Positions 19,783 to 28,352 of a DNA stretch of 64,000 nucleotides are shown piece by piece; the stretch's first letter is position 1, and every line of letters starts with the position of its first letter. The stretch spans positions 62,001 through 126,000 of the forward strand of contig NZ_AMRJ01000006.1 in assembly GCF_000300995.1 (NCBI RefSeq), given 5' to 3'. Origin of the DNA: Alcanivorax hongdengensis A-11-3 (lineage in GTDB: Bacteria; Pseudomonadota; Gammaproteobacteria; Pseudomonadales; Alcanivoracaceae). A model generated the notes under the pieces. It did not search any database. It was not told the DNA's origin and saw nothing but the letters and a program-made list of their open reading frames with translations. Made by a program: the position numbers and the translations under genes.

Positions 19783-20655
19783 ATGAACATGAATGATGCC
19801 GGCACCGCCCGGCTGCTGGTGACCTGCCCGGACAAGCCGGGCATCATCAGCGCGGTCAGTACCTTTCTCTATAACCACGGTGCCAACATCACCGATTTTG
19901 ATCAGCACTCCAGTGATGCCCAGGGGGGAACCTTCTTCCTGCGGCTGGAATTCCAGACACCGGCGCTGGATTGCTCCCGCGAGGCGCTGGAGCGTAATTT
20001 TGCTTCCCGGGTGGCGGAACCCTACGGTATGCAGTGGCGCATCAGCTACGCCAATGACAAGAAGCGCATGGCGATCCTGGTGTCCCGCCATGACCATGTG
20101 TTGATGGATCTGTTGTGGCGCACCTCCCGCGGTGACCTGCCGGCCGTGATTCCCATGGTAATCAGCAATCACGATGATCTGCGCGGGGAAGTGGAGCGTT
20201 TCGGCATTGATTATCACCATATTCCAGTCAATGCAGACAACAAGGACGACGCTGAAGCTCAGGCGCTGGCATTGCTGGAAGACCAGGTGGATGTGATTGT
20301 GCTGGCCCGTTACATGCAGATTCTCAGTCCGGCCTTTGTGGCCCGGCATCCGCACCGCATCATCAATATCCACCATTCCTTTCTGCCGGCTTTTGTCGGC
20401 GCCAATCCGTACCAGCAGGCCTATGACCGCGGTGTGAAGCTGATTGGCGCGACCAGTCACTATGTCACCGAAGACCTGGACCAGGGGCCCATCATCGAGC
20501 AGAACGTGCAGCGTGTCAGCCACCGGCACAGTGCCGCGGAGCTCAAGTCACTGGGGCAGGATGTGGAGCGTCAGGTGATGCTGCGCGCCGTACGCTGCCA
20601 TCTGGAAGACCGGGTGATTGTGGACGGTAACAAGACGGTGGTATTCGTCAAATAG
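19783..20655 (+). CDS. purU: Formyltetrahydrofolate deformylase
   Basis: 290 residues; hydrolyses 10-formyl-THF to THF and formate, balancing one-carbon units. An N-terminal ACT domain (LLVTCPDKPGIISAVSTFLY) is followed by a PurN-like catalytic domain with IINIHHSFLPAF (catalytic Asn-His), GATSHYVTEDLDQGPIIEQ (catalytic Asp) and a final VIVDGNKTVVF. The ATG at 19783 lies 25 bases past the AraC stop. The upstream in-frame extension would overlap the AraC gene and is not family-like. Confidence 0.95.
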   Translation: MNMNDAGTARLLVTCPDKPGIISAVSTFLYNHGANITDFDQHSSDAQGGTFFLRLEFQTPALDCSREALERNFASRVAEPYGMQWRISYANDKKRMAILVSRHDHVLMDLLWRTSRGDLPAVIPMVISNHDDLRGEVERFGIDYHHIPVNADNKDDAEAQALALLEDQVDVIVLARYMQILSPAFVARHPHRIINIHHSFLPAFVGANPYQQAYDRGVKLIGATSHYVTEDLDQGPIIEQNVQRVSHRHSAAELKSLGQDVERQVMLRAVRCHLEDRVIVDGNKTVVFVK

Positions 20656-20676
20656 GGCCTGCCCCCGGGGCAGGCC
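20656..20676. terminator. Hairpin between convergent purU and outer membrane protein genes
   Basis: GGCCTGCCCC and GGGGCAGGCC form a nearly continuous palindrome right after the purU stop and 11 bases before the convergent stop. There is no T-tract on either side, so it may act as a weak bidirectional terminator or mRNA end stabiliser. Confidence 0.4.
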
Positions 20677-20687
20677 GCCAGGCGGGC

Positions 20688-21350
20688 TTACTTGCCGTCG
20701 TAACGCAGCCCCAGGGAAACGCTGCCGACCTGCTCGGATTCCACCCGGTAACTGGTGTAATCGGCCACCAGCACCAGCGGGCCGGTAAGCCGGACCGCAA
20801 AGCCGGCCCCCAGGTAGGGCGCCAGGGTATTGGTGTCATCGCTTGCCGGGGTATCGTTGTAGGTAACAGACGGATTGCCGCCATTGTCGATCAATACGCG
20901 CTGGGAACGCTCTGTGGCTTTGTAGTCATACAGGTAGGCACCGCCACGCAGATAGAGCCAGTGGCCGCTGTCCCAGATACCGCCAAAGCCGAGTCCATTG
21001 ACCTTTACATTGAGACGGTCATTGATCTGCACCACATCCGCGCCGTTGACTCCTGCTTCCGAGGCCGTTGGGCTGCGTGTGTAGCTGCTGTCGGCGTTGT
21101 CTTCACCCAGCCGGATGAGCCCGGCTTCCAGGCCAAAACGCGAGCCCCAGGGGCCGCCCAGGTCATTGAGCCACATGCCGGCCCGCACCGAGAGACCGTC
21201 CGCCTGGTCCACGCCCAGGTTGCCGAGGTCATTGCGGTTGACCTGGAATTCGCCATAGAAATCCACGTTGGGCGGCGCCAGTTCTTCGGCATGCAGGGGG
21301 GCAGTCAGGGCGCAGGAGAGGCCCAGAATCAGCGGCAGTGTTGTTTTCAT
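20688..21350 (-). CDS. Outer membrane beta-barrel protein
   Basis: 220 residues with signal peptide MKTTLPLILGLSCALTAPLHA. The mature part alternates hydrophobic and polar residues in strands (FGLEAGLIRLGE, HWLYLRGGAYLYDY, LAPYLGAGFAVRL, LVLVADYTSYRVES, VGSVSLGLRYDGK), as in small 8-strand OmpA/OmpW-like barrels, and ends on a barrel-type strand. The 74-residue upstream extension overlaps the divergent rlmM start and is rejected. Function not recognised. Confidence 0.7.
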   Translation of the reverse strand: MKTTLPLILGLSCALTAPLHAEELAPPNVDFYGEFQVNRNDLGNLGVDQADGLSVRAGMWLNDLGGPWGSRFGLEAGLIRLGEDNADSSYTRSPTASEAGVNGADVVQINDRLNVKVNGLGFGGIWDSGHWLYLRGGAYLYDYKATERSQRVLIDNGGNPSVTYNDTPASDDTNTLAPYLGAGFAVRLTGPLVLVADYTSYRVESEQVGSVSLGLRYDGK

Positions 21351-21410
21351 TATTGATCCAGCCGTTGTGATGAGGACAATGTGGCACATTGTAACCAGCG
21401 TGAGAGCCCT

Positions 21411-22463
21411 ATGCCCAGCGACTTTATCAACAATGAAGGCGAAACCCTGCTTGCCCTGTGCCGGCCGGGTTTTGAAAACGACCTGGCGGCGGAGTTCAGC
21501 TTTCATGCCGGTGAGCGGATGGTAGCCGGGTATCCCCAGGCCAGCAGCGGCAGTGGCTATGTGCTCTGGCACAGTCAGCAGGGATCACTGGTGCCAGTGC
21601 TGTCCCAGGGGCTCATTTTCGCCCGCACCCAGTTTCTGGTGTCTGCCGGCTTTGAGGACCTGTCCGATGACCGCATCGGCGAGTTATGGCCGTTATTCGA
21701 GGCGCTGGCGCCATTTTCCGAGCTCTATCTGGAATACCCGGATACCAACGAGGGGCGGGAGTTGCAGCGTTTTCTGCGTGGCTTTCGCAAGGCTCTGGAA
21801 CCCCGTTTGCGCAAGGCCGGACTGTTGAGAAAGAAGGCCGGCCAGCGTTTGCACCTGTTTTTCAGCGATTCACGCAATGGCTGGCTGGGTAGCAGCGATG
21901 CCGACCTGCCGTTGGTGGAAGCCGGCGTCTTGCGGCTCAAGCTGCCGGCGGAGGCGCCCAGCCGCTCCGCCCTGAAAGTGGAGGAAGCCCTGATCCGTTT
22001 TTTTGGCAGCGCGGACGTGCTGGCCGCCAAGACCGCCGTGGATCTCGGTGCCGCGCCGGGTGGTTGGACCTGGCAGCTGGCGCGCCGTGGCATTCGTGTG
22101 CAGGCGGTGGACCACGGCAAACTGGCACCGCGGTTGCTCAATGAATTCCCGGTCGAGCACATCCCCGGCGATGCTTTTACCTGGCGACCGCGCAGTGGAG
22201 TGGATCTGGTGGTCTGCGATGTGGTGGACAAGCCCGCGCGCACCCTGCAACTGATGGAAAAATGGCTGGTGCAGGGCTGGGCCCAGGCGGCGCTGTTCAA
22301 CCTCAAGCTGCCCATGAAGCGCCGTTTCCATGAGGCCCAGACCCTGCTGGAGCGTCTGGCCACAGGGCTTGGCCGGCATGGTGACCCGGTGATTCGCGCC
22401 GCACAGCTTTATTACGATCGAGAGGAAATTACCGTCTGGGCCAGCTTTGCAGAGACTGACTGA
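21411..22463 (+). CDS. rlmM: 23S rRNA (cytidine-2498-2'-O)-methyltransferase
   Basis: 350 residues. Methylates the 2'-hydroxyl of C2498 in 23S rRNA using SAM. An N-terminal THUMP-like part ([20 protein letters not shown]) leads into a Rossmann methyltransferase with [17 protein letters not shown] as the SAM loop, [11 protein letters not shown] and [11 protein letters not shown] at the catalytic lysine. ATG 21411 is chosen since family members begin near here. Its stop shares a base with the next ATG (TGATG). Confidence 0.92.
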   Translation: MPSDFINNEGETLLALCRPGFENDLAAEFSFHAGERMVAGYPQASSGSGYVLWHSQQGSLVPVLSQGLIFARTQFLVSAGFEDLSDDRIGELWPLFEALAPFSELYLEYPDTNEGRELQRFLRGFRKALEPRLRKAGLLRKKAGQRLHLFFSDSRNGWLGSSDADLPLVEAGVLRLKLPAEAPSRSALKVEEALIRFFGSADVLAAKTAVDLGAAPGGWTWQLARRGIRVQAVDHGKLAPRLLNEFPVEHIPGDAFTWRPRSGVDLVVCDVVDKPARTLQLMEKWLVQGWAQAALFNLKLPMKRRFHEAQTLLERLATGLGRHGDPVIRAAQLYYDREEITVWASFAETD

Positions 22464-23698
22464 TGCGCCGGGGGCCGGGCAGGGCGCTACTGCTGGCGAC
22501 GCTGGGTGCACTGTATTTTGCCCAGGGACTGCCGGCCGGACTGTTGGGCAAGGCATTGCCGGCCCTGGCCAGGGACGCGGGCCTGGCGCCCCAGTGGATT
22601 GGGCTGCTGGCGCTGCCGGCGTTGCCGTGGGCGCTGAAATTCGTCTGGGCGCCCTGGGTGGATCGCTGGGGCAGCCAGAGCCGCGGTCACCGGCAACGGT
22701 GGATGCTGGTGTGTCTGGCCGGTGTGGCTCTGCTGCTGCTGTTGGCAGGCATGGCGGACCGGAGCTGGTTGTTTGGCAGTGGTATCGGATTTCTGCTGCT
22801 GTTGCTGCTGGTTCTAAACCTTTTCAGTGCTACCCAGGATATCGCCACGGATGGGTTGGCTACCCGTCTTCTCACACGCGACCTGCGCGGTCTGGGTAAC
22901 AGCATTCAGGTCAGTGGCTACAAGATAGGCATGCTACTGGGCAGCAGCGTACTGCTGCTGATGACCGATGTTGCCGGTTGGCGCAGCACCCTCTGGTTAA
23001 TGGCCGTGCTTCTGCTGGCCATCATGCTGCTGGTACGGCACTTTCCCGAGCCGGACGAACCGGTTCGACAACGCCAGTCCATCTCGTTTCGCTGGTGGTG
23101 GCGGCAACTCCACGGCTTCTGGAGCCGTCCGTCCATGGGCACCTGGCTACTGGTGCTACTGGCCTACAAGGTCGGTGACGGCTTTGGTTCCACCATGATC
23201 AAACCCTGCCTGGTCGACCAGGGCTGGAGCCTGGCCGCCATTGGCCGCCTGGATCTGATCGCTTCCCTGGTGGGGCTGCTCGGGGCGGGCATGGCCGGGA
23301 TCTGTTTGTTGCGGTTACCGCATCGTCCGGCGCTGGTGATTTTTGGCAGCCTTCAGGCGTTGGCCTTTGTGGGTTGGCAGGCGGTGGCCAGTGGCCAGCA
23401 TCCGGCGTGGATATGGCCGGTGGCCCTGTTCGAACAGTGGGCGGATGGCCTGTCCACGGTGGCCCTGTTCGCGGTAATGATGGATTACTGCCGGCAGGGG
23501 CATGAAGGCTCTGATTATACGCTGCAGGCGTGCGTACAGCTGTTTGCGGTGGGGCTCTTTACGCTGGCTAGCGGCTTTAGTGTCGCCTGGCTGGGGTACA
23601 GCATGCATTTTCTGCTGGCGGCATTGCTGGGCGCCCTGGCGGTGCTGTTGGTCTGTTTCTGGCAGCCGCCCGCAGCGCTCAGCCGGAGCGGGCACTGA
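22463..23698 (+). CDS. MFS transporter, AmpG-like
   Basis: 411 residues with about 12 hydrophobic spans. LYFAQGLPAGLL near the N-terminus, FVWAPWVDRWGS between spans 2 and 3, and a TQDIATDGLATRLL motif in span 4-5 are characteristic of AmpG/acetyl-CoA transporter-like MFS carriers, which import anhydro-muropeptides in E. coli. Translationally coupled to rlmM by a TGATG overlap. AmpG orthology is not certain; the substrate could differ. Confidence 0.75.
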   Translation: MRRGPGRALLLATLGALYFAQGLPAGLLGKALPALARDAGLAPQWIGLLALPALPWALKFVWAPWVDRWGSQSRGHRQRWMLVCLAGVALLLLLAGMADRSWLFGSGIGFLLLLLLVLNLFSATQDIATDGLATRLLTRDLRGLGNSIQVSGYKIGMLLGSSVLLLMTDVAGWRSTLWLMAVLLLAIMLLVRHFPEPDEPVRQRQSISFRWWWRQLHGFWSRPSMGTWLLVLLAYKVGDGFGSTMIKPCLVDQGWSLAAIGRLDLIASLVGLLGAGMAGICLLRLPHRPALVIFGSLQALAFVGWQAVASGQHPAWIWPVALFEQWADGLSTVALFAVMMDYCRQGHEGSDYTLQACVQLFAVGLFTLASGFSVAWLGYSMHFLLAALLGALAVLLVCFWQPPAALSRSGH

Positions 23699-24425
23699 CC
23701 GGCATGGGTTGACGACTGCGGAAGACCACCTCCGAGGCGTTGCCGGCAGCGCTCATATCCAGCAACTGGGGCAGGGCGCGGAAGACCTGCAGATTCAGTG
23801 TCTTGCCTTCCAGTGTGGCTTCAGCCAGCGCTTGCTGGTCAGGGCCGGTCAGTTGCAGTCGGGGTGTTTGTTGTTCCATGGTCAGGTCGCCATGTATGGC
23901 GGGCACGGCGGTGGTCATACCCTGTGGCAATGTCACCGTGCCGCCACTGTATTGCAGCTGCCCGCGGACGGCGCGAATTTCACGGCCAGTCAGCTGTAGT
24001 GTGGAGAGTTCGATATCCAGCTTGCCGTCTGCCTGGGCCTGGGGGAACAGCGGGGCCAGCAGGTTCACGGGCAGGCTGGCCTGCCATTGTTCCAGACGCC
24101 AGCTTCCCCAGTCCGCCCCCAGCCAGCCCCGGGCGTTAACCTGGCCGGATTGCAGTGCCAGCTGAATGCCCGGCGTCAGGCCATGCCAATCCAGGCGCCA
24201 GCTCACATCCAGGGATTGTCCCTGCCATTGCATCCTGCCCTGGCCATTCCACCACAGGCCATACAGTGTCGGCGGGGGCGGTGCGACCAAAGCGTCTGCG
24301 GTGGGCGCGCGCGCGGTGGGCCACTGCGAGGTAATTACGGCGGCGGGCATCAGTGCCACCAGGAAAAACAATAGACTGAGAATAAAAAACGCAGTCAGAC
24401 CCGCGTATCTCAATAGCGCGCCCAT
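23679..24425 (-). CDS. gspN: Type II secretion system protein N (GspN)
   Basis: 248 residues, one N-terminal membrane anchor (GLTAFFILSLLFFLVALMPAAV) and a periplasmic beta-rich domain with the GspN-type features LYGLWWNGQGR, LQSGQVNARGWLG and a repetitive end. A GAGGAGAAG ribosome binding site precedes the ATG. It stands alone, without the other gsp genes in the window, and converges with the AmpG-like gene with a 20-base overlap. T2SS exports folded proteins, including GlyGly-CTERM proteins, two of which are in this window. Confidence 0.75.
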   Translation of the reverse strand: MGALLRYAGLTAFFILSLLFFLVALMPAAVITSQWPTARAPTADALVAPPPPTLYGLWWNGQGRMQWQGQSLDVSWRLDWHGLTPGIQLALQSGQVNARGWLGADWGSWRLEQWQASLPVNLLAPLFPQAQADGKLDIELSTLQLTGREIRAVRGQLQYSGGTVTLPQGMTTAVPAIHGDLTMEQQTPRLQLTGPDQQALAEATLEGKTLNLQVFRALPQLLDMSAAGNASEVVFRSRQPMPVSARSG

Positions 24426-24940
24426 GCCGGCTTCTCCTCTGGTTATTTTTTCTTATTTGCCGTCGCCAATGACGTGCCGGCTTCCTGCTTCCTTGCGACC
24501 GGAAAGTGACAGTGAGGCAAGTGGTGATGTTTTTTAAGCACCAGGCATTTAAATTTTGACCCGGTTCACTTAATGGTGTGTGCCGATGATTACACAGAGA
24601 CAGTTATGGCCATTATTTTGTTTTTAGCGGTCAGGGCATGGAAGCCGTGATTCATTGATGGCTAGGATCAAATAAAGAAACGATGATTTTTATAATCAAA
24701 AAGAATGGGTCTGTTCCGTTTTTATTATAAATAACGTGTTCAATCTGACCTTTCGGCTAATGGCAATAAAATATAAATGACGTTTGATAAACCCCCGTGC
24801 ACTTTCGCAAGGGAAGTCATACTGCCAGGCCAGTACGTCGGAAAGACGAAAACGGAAAAGGCGCTGTACGTCCTTGATCGATGCGCTTTCAGATTGTCAG
24901 CTTGAAAGTGCCGGTGGGACAGAGGATCGAGGGATTGATC
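24426..24940. other. Intergenic region, AT-rich in its centre, upstream of an AraC regulator
   Basis: About 515 bases with no convincing gene. From about 24540 to 24780 the DNA is notably AT-rich for this genome, with TATAAT at 24691-24696 but no good -35 before it. The divergent gspN and the AraC gene at 24941 both take their control from here. I see no tRNA or clear hairpin terminator. Confidence 0.6.
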
Positions 24941-25969
24941 ATGTTCAAATCCAATGCCATGGCCTATGAAGTGCCGCTGGTGTCTGCCCATTATCTGCAG
25001 ATGTTTATTGAGTTCATGGTTGGCCGGGGCGTCAGTCGCCAGGCGTTGCTGGAAGGGACGAACCTGCCTGATTCCCTGCATGATTCCCACCTGCACCTGC
25101 TCTCCATGAAAGAACTGCTGATGGTGCTTGATGCGGCCCAGCGTTTTCTGACCGATGAGCGTGCCGGTTTCGAATTTGGCCAACAGCTGGATCTGCAGGG
25201 ACATGGCCTGCTGGGTTTTGCCTTGCTCAAGCAGAAGAACCATCGTGAGCTGGCCAGTATGGTGGTGCAGTATCTGCGTGTCGCACTACCGATCATGGAT
25301 ATGAAGGTGAGCTGTAGCGGTGAGGAGCTTCGTATCGAGTTGCATGATATCTGGGAGCTCGGGGAATTGCGTTCTTTCATCGCCAGGATATACATGGGCA
25401 GTATTTATGCCCTCACATCACTGATATGTCGGCAGCTACATGTCGAGTTCGACTTTCCATCGGAGCTGGATGATAGCGGCTGGTCACAGCTGGCTCCGGG
25501 TGCATCACTGACTTTTGCAGGCCGTTGCAACCAGGTGGTGATTCCTCTTTCGGGCCGGCCAGCCCGTGATGATGATCTGGCGCTGGCCTTCTACCTGGCC
25601 AATGCCCGTTCCCGGCAAGATGTTCACCATGATGAGCACGAGACCGTTGTGGCCCGGGTTCGTGAGCAGGTGATTCGCCATCCCGGCCGCGACGGTACCC
25701 TGGAAAGGGTTGGCGAGCGACTGGGGATGAGCCCCCGCTCCATTCGTCACCACTTAAAACTGGCCGGCGTGTCCTTCCATGACATTCGTAGCCAGGTGCG
25801 CCAGACCTTTGCTACCCGTTATCTGAAAGATACCAGTATTCCCCTGCACAAGATCGCCGAGATCCTCGGTTACAGTGATCAGGCAAGTTTCACCAAGGCT
25901 TTCCGTGGCTGGACGGGAGAAACCCCCGGCGACATGAGACGTAGTGTAAGCCGTCCATCCCTGCGCTGA
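24941..25969 (+). CDS. AraC-family regulator, OruR-type
   Basis: 342 residues. The N-terminal sensor (about 1-230) includes SAHYLQMFIEFMVGRGVSRQ and is of the arabinose-binding OruR type. The C-terminal DNA-binding domain has LERVGERLGMSPRSIRHHL and IPLHKIAEILGYSDQASFTKAF then WTGETPGDMRR. Start MFKSNAM has AGGG 7 bases upstream; the frame from 24881 is longer but lacks a site. It lies upstream, on the same strand, of the secreted-protein and lipase cluster and is the most likely regulator of it, though this is inference from position. Confidence 0.85.
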   Translation: MFKSNAMAYEVPLVSAHYLQMFIEFMVGRGVSRQALLEGTNLPDSLHDSHLHLLSMKELLMVLDAAQRFLTDERAGFEFGQQLDLQGHGLLGFALLKQKNHRELASMVVQYLRVALPIMDMKVSCSGEELRIELHDIWELGELRSFIARIYMGSIYALTSLICRQLHVEFDFPSELDDSGWSQLAPGASLTFAGRCNQVVIPLSGRPARDDDLALAFYLANARSRQDVHHDEHETVVARVREQVIRHPGRDGTLERVGERLGMSPRSIRHHLKLAGVSFHDIRSQVRQTFATRYLKDTSIPLHKIAEILGYSDQASFTKAFRGWTGETPGDMRRSVSRPSLR

Positions 25970-26324
25970 TTATTTTATTAACCCGTTTTCTCTATTTTCT
26001 GGTGATGCGCTTTTTTAAAAATAAAGCGTTTTGCCGATGCGGTTTTACGGGTTTTGTGTTGTTGATTCCGGCCAATATGCGTAAGGCATCACAGCTGTCT
26101 TTTTTAACCAAAAACCTGTCACTGATAACAATGAACCCGATTTTAACTTGCGAATAATGGCTGCATGTGCCCGTGAACAGATGTGCTCAATGCCTGTGGC
26201 AAATCGGTTCATGGCAATCATGCTGCGGGCACATCAATCGCAAGGCCGGTACAAGGAATCCCCCGGCGGCTGTCTGCGAAAGACACGTAAACATTGAGAA
26301 TAAATCCAAGTTAAGGAGTTACTC
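25970..26324 (+). other. Intergenic region upstream of the secreted-protein cluster
   Basis: About 355 bases without a gene. The first 170 bases are AT-rich and contain the AraC gene terminator; the remainder holds the leader and AAGGAG site of the next gene. No confident promoter or operator can be named; a direct repeat search for AraC sites would be useful here. Confidence 0.5.
26008..26032 (+). terminator. Terminator after the AraC regulator
   Basis: CGCTTT (26008-26013) pairs with AAAGCG (26023-26028), with extra T-A pairing possible inside the loop, and is followed by TTTT. Confidence 0.55.
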
Positions 26325-28184
26325 ATGATCCCCCATAACGTGAACTTCGGGCCGCTCAAAATGCGGTCACTGGCGGCGGCAGCATTGCTGGCAGCCAGTG
26401 GTGCGGCTTCGGCGGTGCCTGTCGACAAGACCATGTACTTCCAATGTACTTACCCGCTGATTGGCCAGCAGCCGCTGACGGCAAATATCCACACGGATAT
26501 GCCGGAGAGCATTCAGGTTGGTGATGCCACTGGTGCCTTTACCCTGGAAATTACCGCCACGGCGGAAGGCAACACCTACCAGGGCCTGAGCCTGGTGGGG
26601 GCGACAACCCTGGAGGGGACCGCCAAGGCCAATTCCACTGTCAGCGGAAATTCCCTGAACCTGCCGTTGACCGTGCCGCTGACAATTCCGGTAACCGATA
26701 TTTCCGGTGTCACCGGGCCGTTTGATCTGACCGCCACCGGCGATACCCCGTCGCTGACGTTTACCCAGGATAACGTGGGCACGGTCGATATCTTTGTTGA
26801 TGAGACCATGTCCCTGTCCATGATCGCCCGCAAGGCGGACGGTACGGCGGTGGACTTCGGTTCCAGCTGGCACGATCCGAACAACCCGGAGGCCTTCCTG
26901 GTCGACTGTACGATGGATCAGGCCCGCATGGACCAGAACGGTGTTGATAACAAACTGCATTCCTTCGAAGTTACCGGTGCGACCGCCGAGCAGAACATCA
27001 AGGCCGACCCGGAAGAAGTGGACTTCGGTATGGTGCAGGGTGGCCTTACCAAGGATATGAGCGTCACCATCAGCAATACCGGTGGCCAGCCGCTGGGCGT
27101 TAATGGCGTTTCCCTGGGGGGTGCCGATGCGGGCTCCTTCATGCAAACCAACGACTGTACCACTGTGGCCGCCGGTGACAGCTGTACCGTGACCGTGACC
27201 TTCATGCCGACCGGCGAAGGCGAGCGCAACGGTACCCTGACCATCGCGTCCGATGACCCGGATACCCCGAGCCTGGATGTCCCGCTGACCGGCCAGAGCC
27301 AACTGGCGCCGGAGCCGAATATCACGGCTGACCCGCAAAGCGCGAACTTCGGTTCCGTGACCGTCGGCTCCAGCAAGGATATGGATGTGACCATTGGCAA
27401 CGATGGTACCGCCAGCCTGAACATTACCGGTGTTTCCGTGGGCGGGGCCAATGCCAGCGAGTTCATCCAGAGCAATGACTGCACCAATGTGGCCGCCGGC
27501 GACAGCTGTACGGTTTCCATCACGTTCACCCCGGCAGGCCAGGGTGACAAGAGTGCGACCCTGACGGTTCAGTCCAACGACCCGGATACCGCGAGCCTGA
27601 CCGTTGCCCTGAGTGGCAAGGGTACCGAGCAGACCGGTGGTGGTGTCGAGGTCGACTACGGGCTGGATGGCAGCACCAAGATCAAGAAGGCTAATGGCAC
27701 GGTTTCCCTGAGTGGCGCTATCCATGCGGTACTGGACCTGGCCACTGGCATGTTCACCGCAGATCTGAACCTGGATCCCACCAGTGGCAGCTTCAAGATC
27801 CTGCGTGGCTGGAGCTTCATCCAGGCTGACGCCAAGATCGGCTTCGAGCAGGTGGGTCAGACCGAAGGCACACTGAACTCTGCCAATGTACTGTCTGCCG
27901 ATGCGCAGATGTACATCAAGATGCCGAAAGTGAAGCTGAAAATGTTTGGCTTCGGTTTCCCGGTTGGCGGTGGCGATCAGTGCAAGACTGCCGAGCCGGT
28001 CAGCATCCATCTGAACAGCCCTGACGGTGAAACCTTCGATCCGCTGGGTGCCGGTGGCAACCTGGAAGGCGTGTATGACCTGCCGGGTCTGAGCAACTGT
28101 GGTGCGCTCACCGACATCCTCAACCTGTTCATGGCTGGCAGTGGCAACACTATCCAGCTGTCACTGACCCCCGACCTGCAATAA
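26325..28184 (+). CDS. Secreted DUF6801-like / choice-of-anchor D protein (paralog A)
   Basis: 619 residues. Signal peptide ends near SGAASA before VPVDK; AAGGAG precedes the ATG. Residues about 35-220 form a head with FQCTYPLIGQQPLTA and a Gly-Thr-rich beta plan, resembling DUF6801 (as I recall it, mainly actinobacterial). Two choice-of-anchor D/ASPM-type repeats follow (from NIKADPEEVDFG and NITADPQSANFG), each with a late DC...SCTV pair. The last 170 residues form a domain with GTVSLSGAIHAVLDLATGMFT and LSNCGALTDILNL and a hydrophobic-rich end. No C-terminal sorting tail. Probably secreted and lipid- or surface-related. Confidence 0.75.
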   Translation: MIPHNVNFGPLKMRSLAAAALLAASGAASAVPVDKTMYFQCTYPLIGQQPLTANIHTDMPESIQVGDATGAFTLEITATAEGNTYQGLSLVGATTLEGTAKANSTVSGNSLNLPLTVPLTIPVTDISGVTGPFDLTATGDTPSLTFTQDNVGTVDIFVDETMSLSMIARKADGTAVDFGSSWHDPNNPEAFLVDCTMDQARMDQNGVDNKLHSFEVTGATAEQNIKADPEEVDFGMVQGGLTKDMSVTISNTGGQPLGVNGVSLGGADAGSFMQTNDCTTVAAGDSCTVTVTFMPTGEGERNGTLTIASDDPDTPSLDVPLTGQSQLAPEPNITADPQSANFGSVTVGSSKDMDVTIGNDGTASLNITGVSVGGANASEFIQSNDCTNVAAGDSCTVSITFTPAGQGDKSATLTVQSNDPDTASLTVALSGKGTEQTGGGVEVDYGLDGSTKIKKANGTVSLSGAIHAVLDLATGMFTADLNLDPTSGSFKILRGWSFIQADAKIGFEQVGQTEGTLNSANVLSADAQMYIKMPKVKLKMFGFGFPVGGGDQCKTAEPVSIHLNSPDGETFDPLGAGGNLEGVYDLPGLSNCGALTDILNLFMAGSGNTIQLSLTPDLQ

Positions 28185-28241
28185 CCGTTAACGGTGGTGT
28201 CCTGCTGCGGCAGGGCGCCACTCCGGTATTGCCTTAATACG

Positions 28242-28277
28242 AATGCTGTGCCCGTTTCGGGCACAGCATTTTATTTG
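28242..28277 (+). terminator. Rho-independent terminator after paralog A
   Basis: A 12-bp perfect stem, AATGCTGTGCCC against GGGCACAGCATT, loop GTTTC, then TTATTT. It should separate paralog A from the next genes. Confidence 0.9.
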
Positions 28278-28280
28278 AAT

Positions 28281-28319
28281 ATCTGCCCAAGCCGTTGTTG
28301 ACGACGGCCTTGGGCAGAT
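28281..28319 (+). promoter_or_regulatory. Second long hairpin between paralogs A and B
   Basis: ATCTGCCCAAGCCGT (28281-28295) pairs with the inverted ACGGCCTTGGGCAGAT (28304-28319), a 15-bp stem with one bulged base and loop TGTTGACG. It follows a full terminator by 3 bases, has no T-tract, and ends 33 bases before the next start, so it could be an operator or leader structure. Confidence 0.4.
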
Positions 28320-28352
28320 GTTCCGCCGCCGGATCAATAATGGATAGTCCTC

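Noticed and set aside
26367..28010. Long minus-strand open frame (547 codons) opposite paralog A
   Set aside because: It mirrors the codon pattern of the real plus-strand gene, has no ribosome site, and its product is a low-complexity His/Arg/Gly-rich chain.
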